From Labilithrix luteola (GTDB lineage Bacteria; Myxococcota_A; Polyangia; Polyangiales; Polyangiaceae), in NCBI GenBank assembly GCA_026225435.1, contig JAMFST010000210.1, positions 1 to 5,593 on the forward strand: a DNA stretch of 5,593 nt, written 5' to 3'. The notes beneath the pieces are model-generated. The model was given only the letters and a program-made list of their open reading frames with translations. It did no database searches and was not told where the DNA came from. Positions 1 to 4,951 of the stretch are shown here, one piece after another; the first letter of the stretch is position 1, and every line of letters begins with the position of its first letter. The position numbers and the translations under genes were made by a program.

Positions 1-1
1 G

Positions 2-22
2 AAGAGCGAGCGCGGCAAGTAG
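2..22 (+). CDS. Possible 3' end of a convergent gene (partial, product unknown)
   Basis: Reading from base 2 gives six codons (KSERGK) and a TAG stop at 20-22. All six codons end in G or C, as expected for coding sequence in this genome, whereas the other two plus frames look less codon-like. A basic, hydrophilic tail is a plausible protein C-terminus. If real, the gene converges on the kinase gene with only 22 bases between the two stops. Six codons are too few to assign a product or to exclude chance. Confidence 0.22.
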   Translation, partial: KSERGK

Positions 23-39
23 CCTCGCCCGCGGACAGG

Positions 40-60
40 CTTCTTCAGTTGTTGAAGAAG
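40..60. terminator. Short perfect hairpin at the kinase 3' end, possible weak terminator
   Basis: CTTCTTCA (40-47) pairs perfectly with TGAAGAAG (53-60) around a 5-base loop. The kinase stop codon (minus strand, 45-47) lies in one arm, and the other arm lies in the Phe codons of the kinase tail. No T-tract follows on either strand, so this is not a canonical intrinsic terminator. It sits where convergent transcripts would meet. The symmetry may arise simply because TTC codons read through a stop context, so confidence is low. Confidence 0.22.
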
Positions 61-1547
61 AACCTTCGAATCACCGGGGCGAACAGACAGAGGATCAGGA
101 TTCCGCTGATCACCGCCGTGGCCAGGTAGCCGCGCTTGAGCGCTTCGGGGTCGTAGCTGGTCATCGCGCGCTTGGCGACGTTGACCTCGTTGGTGCGCGT
201 CTCGAGCACCGCCTGCAGCGCGGCGATCTGGTTGCGCGGCCCCTCGAGCTCGTCGGGGAAGTTCGCCGTGTCGCTCACCACCGCGTGGGCAAAGCTGAGG
301 AGGTGGGTGCGCACCTTCTCGCGCGCCTCCTCGACCGCTGCACCGCGGTTGCCGACGTAGACCTCGATGTTGCCTTCGACCTTCTCGCGCTCGGCCTTGG
401 CGGTCGACAGCTGCGCCTGCGCCTCGGCGACGCGCTGGCGAACCAGGCGCAGGCGCTGCTCCAGCTCGGCGAAGGCGACGTTGAGGTCCATCTCGACGGG
501 GCCGCTGCCCACGCTGGCGCTCATATCCGGGCGCGACGGCGCACCGGCATTAGGGGTCGAGCCCGACCCCGGGGAGACGCGCCCCGAGCCGGGCGCCTGG
601 ACCTGCTGCATCTCGCTCTGCGAGACGCGCGACGTCTCACCGGCGTACGGGTCGAGGACCGCGCGGTTCTCCTTGCCGGCCCGCACCGCCACCTGCATGG
701 CGCGCGCGTTCGGCCAGCGGCGGTCCATCTTGTAGTTGAGGCCGCGGTCGATGATGGTGATGACCTGCGGCGGCAAGCCCGGGTCGAGTGTGGCGATCGA
801 CGGGGCGACGCGGGTGGCGCTCATGATGAGCTGCTCGTTCCCGTTGGGCGCCTCGTGCACGCAGTGGCCGGTCAGCAGCATGTGCGCCGTTGCTGCCAGC
901 GCCCACAGATCGGTGCGCCCGTCGACGTCGCTCCAGCGGCCGCGCGCCTGCTCCGGCGCCATGAAGGCCGGGGTGCCCATCACCGTGCCGGCGGCGGTCA
1001 TCTTCGACTTCAGCGCCGTGCCCTGTTCGCGCACGCGGGCGATGCCGAAGTCGAGGATCTTCACCCTCCCATCGGTGGTGAGGAACAGGTTCTCCGGCTT
1101 GATGTCGCGGTGGACGATCCCCTTGTCGTGCGCGGCGGCCAGCGTGTCGAGCACCTGGTCGAGGTACTCGAGCACGTCCAGCGGGTTCACCCGCGGGCCG
1201 ACGCGATCCCACAGCTGCTCGAGGGTCTCCCCTTCGAGCAGCTCCATGACGAGGAAGGCGGCGCCGTCCTCGGAGATGTCGTCGTCGAGCACCGACACCG
1301 CGCCGGCGTGGCCGATCTTGTTGGCGGCGTACCCCTCGCGCAGGAAGCGCGTCTTCATCTCGCTGTCGCTCGACAGCTCCGGGTGGAGCAGCTTCACCGC
1401 GACGCGCTTCTGGTTGCGATGGGTCGCGGCGTAGACCGAGGCCATGCCGCCGACCCCGAGGAGGGTGTCGAGGCGGAACTTGCTCTTCAGGACCTGGCCG
1501 ACGCGGGACAGAGCGCGGTTGATCTGCTCGTCCTGATCGACGCTCAT
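45..1547 (-). CDS. Hanks-type Ser/Thr protein kinase with coiled coil and C-terminal membrane anchor
   Basis: A 500-residue protein kinase that should transfer ATP phosphate to Ser/Thr of partner proteins. The kinase domain covers about residues 22-290. Visible motifs are the glycine loop GVGGMASVY (31-39), the VAVK lysine K52, the helix-C glutamate E71, HRDIKPEN (146-153, catalytic D148), DFG (166-168), GTPAFMAPE (191-199), D213 of subdomain IX and R277 of subdomain XI. All catalytic residues are present, so it should be active. One deviation is WALAA where WSLG-like sequence is usual. Residues 300-350 are a Pro/Gly/Ser linker, 355-460 are predicted coiled coil, and 474-490 are a hydrophobic helix followed by RRFFFNN. 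The kinase is therefore a cytoplasmic enzyme tethered by its C-terminus, with no extracytoplasmic sensor such as PASTA. Its ATG overlaps the stop of the upstream zinc-ribbon gene (ATGA), and GGAGG lies 8 bases before the start. Kinase identity is certain; the substrate is unknown. Confidence 0.95.
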   Translation of the reverse strand: MSVDQDEQINRALSRVGQVLKSKFRLDTLLGVGGMASVYAATHRNQKRVAVKLLHPELSSDSEMKTRFLREGYAANKIGHAGAVSVLDDDISEDGAAFLVMELLEGETLEQLWDRVGPRVNPLDVLEYLDQVLDTLAAAHDKGIVHRDIKPENLFLTTDGRVKILDFGIARVREQGTALKSKMTAAGTVMGTPAFMAPEQARGRWSDVDGRTDLWALAATAHMLLTGHCVHEAPNGNEQLIMSATRVAPSIATLDPGLPPQVITIIDRGLNYKMDRRWPNARAMQVAVRAGKENRAVLDPYAGETSRVSQSEMQQVQAPGSGRVSPGSGSTPNAGAPSRPDMSASVGSGPVEMDLNVAFAELEQRLRLVRQRVAEAQAQLSTAKAEREKVEGNIEVYVGNRGAAVEEAREKVRTHLLSFAHAVVSDTANFPDELEGPRNQIAALQAVLETRTNEVNVAKRAMTSYDPEALKRGYLATAVISGILILCLFAPVIRRFFFNN

Positions 1548-2617
1548 CGGCCGGGCCTCCGGCTGTCGCGACCGCCGCTGCCGGTCCCGGTCCCGCGCGC
1601 CGCGGCGTCCTGCGCCGTGCGTCGCTCGATCTTCGCCTGCACCGCGCGCAGCTCGGCTTCGAGGCGCTTCTGCTCGGTCAGCGCGCTCGCCAGCTTCTCT
1701 TCGAGGACCGAGATCCTTGCGTCCACGTCGCCCACCCGCCGGTTCTGCGCGTCCATCGACGACGAGAGCTGACCGTCGCGCGTGCGGAGCAGCTCCTCGG
1801 CGGCGGTGATGGCCGTGAGCGGCCCGCGGTAGGTGGAGATCGGCTCGGCGAGACGGCGGGCGCGACCGGCCAGCGACACCAGCGCGTCCTCGATCGCCTT
1901 CTTCGCCTGGGTGAAGTCCTCCTGCCGGGTGCCGAGCTCGCGGGCGATCTCGGCGCGACGGGAGTGGACCCGCAGCGCGTAGAGCGGCGAGAGCCAGAAC
2001 GAGGCGGGCGGATCCCCGTAGTCGGCGAAGGAGTGGGCGGCGTCCTCGGTCCGCTCGTAGGAGCTGATACCGCCCCCGGTGACCGCGGGCATTCCCCCGC
2101 TGCTGAGGTGCCCGACCCGGCCGGTCGTCGAGCCAGGGCGGCTCACCGGCGGCGGCGTGTTCTGCAGCTGGAAGCCGGGGCTGGAGCGCGGGCCGCCACC
2201 GCCCATGGACAGCCCGGAAGGCGGGCTGCTGGGGACATCCGAGAGTCCGACCCCGGACAGCTGCGCCATGGCGCGCCCGGCGGTGTGCATCTGCCCCGGA
2301 CCCGGGCGGATGTCGAGCTCCAGGCTGGCGAGGGGCGGCCCGTCGTCATCGTCGTAGCCGTCGCTCGCCGACGGGACGGTCAGGGGCAGGTTCGCCTGCG
2401 ATGGCCGCGACGCCGGGGGGGCCGAGACGGCCGGCATGTTCACCCCGGAGTTACGCCGCGGCGGGAGCTGCAGCTCGAGAGACGGCGCATTGAGCGTACC
2501 GCTGGGACGCCCGGGCGGCGCACCGCCGCCAGCAGCGGCTGCGATCCACGCGCCGCAGAACCGGCAGGCAGCGCCCGCGGCTTGGCCGTCGGTGTGGCAA
2601 TTCCCGCAAACCGGCAT
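1544..2617 (-). CDS. Zinc-ribbon, disordered linker and coiled-coil protein; likely partner of the kinase
   Basis: A 357-residue protein that I do not recognise as a named family. Its N-terminus has a compact four-cysteine zinc ribbon: C4-x2-C7 and C18-x2-C21. Residues 28-205 are Pro/Gly/Ser-rich low complexity, probably disordered, with an acidic DDDD patch at 89-92. Residues 207-220 (FWLSPLYALRVHSR) begin an ordered region. Residues 220-335 are rich in heptad-like Leu/Ala/Glu/Arg and predicted as coiled coil, followed by a basic Gly/Ser/Arg tail. No signal peptide or membrane helix is seen, so it is cytoplasmic. The segment around 241-280 resembles the kinase region around 411-451 (shared GPxxxIxAxxxxLxTR), which suggests related C-terminal domains. 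It is the first gene of the operon and overlaps the kinase start by 4 bases. By inference it is a scaffold, adaptor or substrate of the kinase; the zinc ribbon could bind protein or nucleic acid. The ATG at 2617 has no clear Shine-Dalgarno site. Confidence 0.85.
   Translation of the reverse strand: MPVCGNCHTDGQAAGAACRFCGAWIAAAAGGGAPPGRPSGTLNAPSLELQLPPRRNSGVNMPAVSAPPASRPSQANLPLTVPSASDGYDDDDGPPLASLELDIRPGPGQMHTAGRAMAQLSGVGLSDVPSSPPSGLSMGGGGPRSSPGFQLQNTPPPVSRPGSTTGRVGHLSSGGMPAVTGGGISSYERTEDAAHSFADYGDPPASFWLSPLYALRVHSRRAEIARELGTRQEDFTQAKKAIEDALVSLAGRARRLAEPISTYRGPLTAITAAEELLRTRDGQLSSSMDAQNRRVGDVDARISVLEEKLASALTEQKRLEAELRAVQAKIERRTAQDAAARGTGTGSGGRDSRRPGR
1556..1560 (-). promoter_or_regulatory. Shine-Dalgarno site of the kinase gene, inside the upstream CDS
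   Basis: On the minus strand GGAGG lies 8 bases before the kinase ATG (1545-1547), within the last codons of the zinc-ribbon gene. With the ATGA overlap this supports the chosen kinase start and suggests coupled translation of the two proteins. Confidence 0.75.
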
Positions 2618-2627
2618 CGCGGCGGAA

Positions 2628-2658
2628 AATGTACCAGCATTCGGTCGGCGAGCGTGAA
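2628..2658 (-). promoter_or_regulatory. Candidate promoter of the zinc-ribbon/kinase operon
   Basis: On the minus strand TACATT (2633 to 2628) is preceded directly by TGG, giving an extended -10 pattern. TTCACG (2658 to 2653) could act as a -35 with a rather long 19-base spacer. Transcription would start about 3-5 bases before the ATG at 2617, giving an almost leaderless mRNA. This agrees with the lack of a Shine-Dalgarno site. The match is moderate, 4 of 6 in each box. Confidence 0.35.
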
Positions 2659-2669
2659 GGAAGCGTGAA
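2651..2669. repeat. Direct repeat AGCGTGAA x2, 11-base period, in the divergent intergenic region
   Basis: AGCGTGAA occurs at 2651-2658 and again at 2662-2669, separated by GGA. The 11-base period places both copies on nearly the same helix face. One copy overlaps the putative -35 of the minus-strand promoter, and the pair lies about 67-85 bases upstream of the plus-strand ATG. Position and spacing fit a binding site for a regulator acting on one or both divergent operons, but two 8-mers can also arise by chance. Confidence 0.4.
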
Positions 2670-2696
2670 CGAGACGCGCGCCAAAGACCGCAGATG

Positions 2697-2729
2697 TTGA
2701 CCAGAAAGGCATTCTTTTCCTGCTAGCGT
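2697..2729 (+). promoter_or_regulatory. Candidate promoter of the DUF507-gmk-PfkB operon, leaderless start
   Basis: TTGACC (2697-2702) is a good -35 match (TTGACA, 5 of 6). Downstream, TGCTAGCGT (2721-2729) contains TAGCGT, a GC-shifted -10 box, with TGC just before it. Spacing is 18 bases if TGCTAG is taken as the -10 and 21 if TAGCGT is, so the exact -10 is uncertain. TAGCGT ends 6 bases before the ATG at 2736, which would put the transcription start at or next to the start codon. No Shine-Dalgarno sequence precedes that ATG, consistent with a leaderless mRNA. Confidence 0.5.
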
Positions 2730-2735
2730 GGCGCC

Positions 2736-3245
2736 ATGCGTCTGTTCGCCAGCAAGGTCACGTCGATCGCCCACGAGAGCGTTCGCGCGCTCCTCGCCGC
2801 CGGAGAAATCGAGGCGGAGTCACCCAAGGAGGTGGAGGCGGACGTCGAGGCGGTGCTCAAGCACTATCTGACGCAGGAGCGCGAGGTGAACGAGCGCACC
2901 AAGGACCTGCTGGAGAAGACCGGGCGCGGCAACGGTGACTACGGCCGCGTGCGTGTGCAGGTCGCCGAGACGGCCGGCATCAAGGTGGGTGACGAGATGC
3001 TCGACTACCTGCTCGATCAGGTGGTCGAGATGTTCCAGAACTCCCACCATGTGGACGAGATCTACGGCGAGGACGTGGCGTTGCGCCGGCGGATGGCGCC
3101 GGTGTTCAAGAAGCACATGACCGACGACGACCTCGACGCCGAGGTGCGCGCGCAGCTGCGCCACGTCCGCGAGGGGGATCGCACGTGGGACGTGGAGTAC
3201 GCGCGCGCCCTCGATCAGGTGAAGCGCAAGAAGGGCATGTCCTGA
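2736..3245 (+). CDS. DUF507 family protein with internal duplication
   Basis: A 169-residue, highly charged, helical protein that I recognise as DUF507-like from the MRL start, the long Glu-rich helices and the C-terminal pattern of a basic helix, LDxEVRxQLRHVREG and WDVEYARAL. The biochemical role of the family is unknown. The protein appears to be a tandem of two related halves. Residues 32-46, EV...VLKHYLT, resemble 113-129, DV...VFKKHMT, at an offset of 81-83 residues. Single-unit DUF507 proteins are, from memory, about 90 residues, so 169 fits a duplicated form. There is no signal peptide, membrane helix or cysteine, so it is a soluble cytoplasmic protein. The ATG at 2736 lacks a Shine-Dalgarno site but follows a -10-like box directly, indicating leaderless translation. 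It is the first gene of a cluster with gmk 39 bases downstream. Family confidence is good; function is not assigned. Confidence 0.85.
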   Translation: MRLFASKVTSIAHESVRALLAAGEIEAESPKEVEADVEAVLKHYLTQEREVNERTKDLLEKTGRGNGDYGRVRVQVAETAGIKVGDEMLDYLLDQVVEMFQNSHHVDEIYGEDVALRRRMAPVFKKHMTDDDLDAEVRAQLRHVREGDRTWDVEYARALDQVKRKKGMS

Positions 3246-3260
3246 GGGGACGTCCTGAGG
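3239..3260. repeat. 9-base direct repeat across the DUF507 stop codon
   Basis: GTCCTGAGG occurs at 3239-3247 and 3252-3260, a 13-base period. The first copy contains the DUF507 stop TGA (3243-3245). It is probably a small local duplication in the 39-base gap before gmk. No function is evident. Confidence 0.5.
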
Positions 3261-3272
3261 TCATCTGAACGC

Positions 3273-3276
3273 GGAG
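3273..3276 (+). promoter_or_regulatory. Shine-Dalgarno site that decides the gmk start
   Basis: GGAG lies 8 bases before the ATG at 3285. The in-frame GTG at 3276 overlaps this site and has no motif at the right distance (the nearest GAGG is about 15 bases away). The ATG at 3285 is therefore preferred, removing three residues from the longest reading frame. Confidence 0.65.
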
Positions 3277-3284
3277 TGCCTCTC

Positions 3285-3911
3285 ATGAGCGACTTTCTCC
3301 TTCTCATCCTCTCGTCCCCCAGCGGCGCCGGCAAGACGACGCTGACGCGGATGCTGCTCGACACCTTCCCGGAGCTCTGCTTCAGCGTCTCGCACACCAC
3401 GCGATCGCCGCGGAAGAACGAGCTCGACGGGCGCGACTACCACTTCGTCGACCGCGAGCACTTCGAGACCCTGGTGCACGAGGGGGCCTTCCTCGAGTGG
3501 GCCGAGGTCCACGGCAACCTGTACGGCACCTCGATCGCCGAGATCGAGCGGGCGCGCGGGCGCACCGGCATTCACGGGATGCTCTTCGACATCGACTACC
3601 AGGGGGCGCGGCAGATCCGGGCGAAGGCGCCCGAGGTGGTCGGCGTCTTCATCCTCCCCCCCTCGATGGGCGAGCTGGAGAAGCGGCTGCGCGGGCGGGC
3701 CAGCGAGTCGGAAGAGGTGGTCCAGCGGCGTTTTCGCACGGCGCAGACCGAGATCGAGCACTACGCGCTCTTCGACTACCTCATCGTCAACGACAAGCTC
3801 GAGGACGCCTTCAAGCACCTCGAAGGGATCGTCCTGGCCGAAAGATCGCGCCGGGGCAAGCGCGCGCACCTTGCGGAAACTCTGCTTCGAGGGCAAAAGA
3901 CCGGGCAATAG
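3285..3911 (+). CDS. gmk: Guanylate kinase
   Basis: Cytoplasmic nucleotide kinase: GMP + ATP to GDP + ADP, essential for GTP/dGTP supply and for recycling GMP. The 208-residue product matches the usual family length (about 207 in E. coli). The P-loop is SPSGAGKTT (11-19, K17). GMP-binding elements are SHTTRSPR (36-43, with S36, R40, R43), DYHFV (51-55, Y52) and EWAEVHGNLYGT (71-82, with E71, Y80). FDIDYQGARQIR (101-112) follows, with D102 and D104. LPPS (124-127), the lid arginines in RLRGRASESEEVVQRRF (134-150) and the ND at 169-170 are all present. No key residue is missing. It lies between a DUF507 gene and a PfkB kinase gene that starts 3 bases after its stop. The more familiar neighbours (yicC upstream, rpoZ downstream) are absent. 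The start was chosen by GGAG spacing; a GTG 9 bases earlier is the alternative. Confidence 0.97.
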   Translation: MSDFLLLILSSPSGAGKTTLTRMLLDTFPELCFSVSHTTRSPRKNELDGRDYHFVDREHFETLVHEGAFLEWAEVHGNLYGTSIAEIERARGRTGIHGMLFDIDYQGARQIRAKAPEVVGVFILPPSMGELEKRLRGRASESEEVVQRRFRTAQTEIEHYALFDYLIVNDKLEDAFKHLEGIVLAERSRRGKRAHLAETLLRGQKTGQ

Positions 3912-3914
3912 CCC

Positions 3915-4856
3915 ATGTCACACCCGCAACCCCTCCTCTGTGTCGGTTCCCTGGCCTTCGACGATCTGGAGATGCCCAGCGGCACCTTCGAGAACGTGGT
4001 GGGGGGCGCCGCGACGTACTCCTCCCTGGCCGCCTCGCTGCTCACCTCCCGGGTGAACCTCGTCGGCGTGGTCGGTGAGGACTTCGACCCGGCCACGCTG
4101 AGCAAGCTGTCCTCGCGCGGCGTGGATCTGGAGGGCGTGGAGCACGCCAAGGGGAAGACGTTCCGCTGGCGCGGTCGCTACGCCGCGGATCTCATGACCC
4201 GCGAGACCCTCGACACCCAGCTGAACGTCTTCGCCGACTTCCAGCCGAAGATCCCCGCCTCGTACAAGCGTACACCGTACGTGCTGCTGGGGAACATCCA
4301 CCCGAGCCTGCAGACGGACGTCGTCGGCCAGGTGGACAAGCCGAAGCTCGTCGCCGCCGACACGATGAACTTCTGGATCTCGGGTCAGCCCGGGCCGCTC
4401 GCAGAGATGCTCAAGAAGATCGATCTCCTGATCATCAACGACGAGGAGGCGCGCGAGCTGTCGGGCATCCAGAACCTGACCAAGGCGGCGCGCGACATCC
4501 TCAAGCGCGGCCCCTCGCGGCTCATCATCAAGCGCGGCGAGTTCGGGGCGCTGCTGTTCGACGCGGGGGGGGCCTTCTTCGTCCCCGCCTACCCGCTCGA
4601 GGAGGTGCGCGACCCGACGGGCGCCGGCGACAGCTTCGCGGGCGGCTTCATGGGGTACGTCGCGCGCACCGACGACGCCTCTCCGGCTGGGCTACGACGC
4701 GCCATGTTCTACGCGTCCGCCCTTGGCTCGTTCTGCGTCGAGGACATCGGAACGCGCCGCCTTCTCGAGGTGGATTCGCGTGCACTGGCCGAACGCATTG
4801 CGTCATTCGTTCGACTTGTCGATTACGGCGGAGGCGCGTCTCTCCAGCTGGGCTGA
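3915..4856 (+). CDS. PfkB/ribokinase-family kinase, substrate unassigned
   Basis: A 313-residue cytoplasmic kinase of the ribokinase/PfkB fold, which phosphorylates a sugar or nucleoside hydroxyl with ATP. The N-terminal signature GGAATYSSLAASLL (30-43) follows a beta strand LLCVGSLAFDD (7-17). NDEEAREL (175-182) is the typical Asn/Glu metal-phosphate motif. DPTGAGDSFAGGF (233-245) is the PfkB signature 2 with catalytic base D239 and the anion hole GAGD. Length is normal. The stretches GKTFRWRGRY (80-89) and ETLDTQLNVFADFQPKIP (97-114) mark a conserved subgroup that I recall from many bacterial phyla, annotated only as PfkB or sugar kinase. The start lies 3 bases after the gmk stop with no strong Shine-Dalgarno site, so translation is probably coupled to gmk. 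Next to gmk, a nucleoside substrate is possible (the fold includes adenosine and guanosine/inosine kinases), but nothing in the sequence proves it. Fold assignment is firm. Confidence 0.92.
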   Translation: MSHPQPLLCVGSLAFDDLEMPSGTFENVVGGAATYSSLAASLLTSRVNLVGVVGEDFDPATLSKLSSRGVDLEGVEHAKGKTFRWRGRYAADLMTRETLDTQLNVFADFQPKIPASYKRTPYVLLGNIHPSLQTDVVGQVDKPKLVAADTMNFWISGQPGPLAEMLKKIDLLIINDEEARELSGIQNLTKAARDILKRGPSRLIIKRGEFGALLFDAGGAFFVPAYPLEEVRDPTGAGDSFAGGFMGYVARTDDASPAGLRRAMFYASALGSFCVEDIGTRRLLEVDSRALAERIASFVRLVDYGGGASLQLG

Positions 4857-4864
4857 ACGTTCTC

Positions 4865-4893
4865 CTGACGGGGGCGATTTCCGAGCGTATGCT
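4865..4893 (+). promoter_or_regulatory. Candidate sigma-70-type promoter of the lipoprotein gene
   Basis: CTGACG (4865-4870) and TATGCT (4888-4893) match TTGACA and TATAAT at 4 of 6 positions each with an optimal 17-base spacer. Transcription would start near 4900, leaving a 5' leader of about 52 bases with a strong Shine-Dalgarno site. The promoter begins right after the PfkB stop, so the lipoprotein is probably its own transcription unit. Confidence 0.55.
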
Positions 4894-4909
4894 CCGCGCA
4901 AATCGCCCC
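4871..4909. repeat. 10-base perfect inverted repeat around the lipoprotein -10 box
   Basis: GGGGCGATTT (4871-4880) and AAATCGCCCC (4900-4909) are perfect complements separated by 19 bases. The spacer holds a second small hairpin, GAGC (4883-4886) with GCTC (4891-4894) around GTAT. The left arm fills the promoter spacer, the loop contains the -10 and the right arm begins at the expected transcription start. This could be an operator, or an RNA hairpin that ends the upstream gmk-PfkB transcript. No T-tract follows, which weakens the terminator reading. Confidence 0.6.
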
Positions 4910-4936
4910 GGGCGACTCTCACGAGCCCTCGCGATC

Positions 4937-4942
4937 AGGAGG
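4937..4942 (+). promoter_or_regulatory. Shine-Dalgarno site of the lipoprotein gene
   Basis: A full AGGAGG lies 9 bases before the ATG at 4952 and is the strongest ribosome binding site in the window. It fixes the start of a gene that has no stop inside the window. The following codons (CAA ATC AAT AAA CTT TCT) are unusually A/T-rich for this genome, which fits an open, efficient initiation region. Confidence 0.85.
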
Positions 4943-4951
4943 TTACGTCTC

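Noticed and set aside
285..1772. Long plus-strand open frame (495 codons) opposite the kinase gene
   Set aside because: Its translation is a run of Arg/Ala/His/Val-Asp without domains, typical of the antisense of a GC-rich gene, and the minus strand encodes an unmistakable kinase with all catalytic motifs.
1964..2668. Plus-strand open frame (234 codons) opposite the zinc-ribbon gene
   Set aside because: Arg/Gly/Ala-rich low-complexity product, antisense to a gene with a four-Cys ribbon and operon overlap.
2451..2774. Minus-strand frame that would extend upstream across the divergent region
   Set aside because: It is out of frame with the zinc-ribbon protein, overlaps the DUF507 start and promoter region, and lacks recognisable features.
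3261..3908. Minus-strand open frame (215 codons) opposite gmk
   Set aside because: It mirrors the guanylate kinase gene almost exactly; absence of stops follows from high GC at third positions of the real gene.
4565..4572. Run of eight G in the PfkB gene (with seven-base runs at 3656-3662 in gmk and 2415-2421 in the zinc-ribbon gene) as possible phase-variable tracts
   Set aside because: All three frames are intact and encode conserved or ordinary residues; runs of this length are common in such GC-rich DNA.
4904..4914. CGCCCCGGGCG palindrome in the lipoprotein leader as a regulatory hairpin
   Set aside because: The loop would be only one to three bases and the pairing is short; it overlaps the right arm of the larger inverted repeat, which explains the region better.
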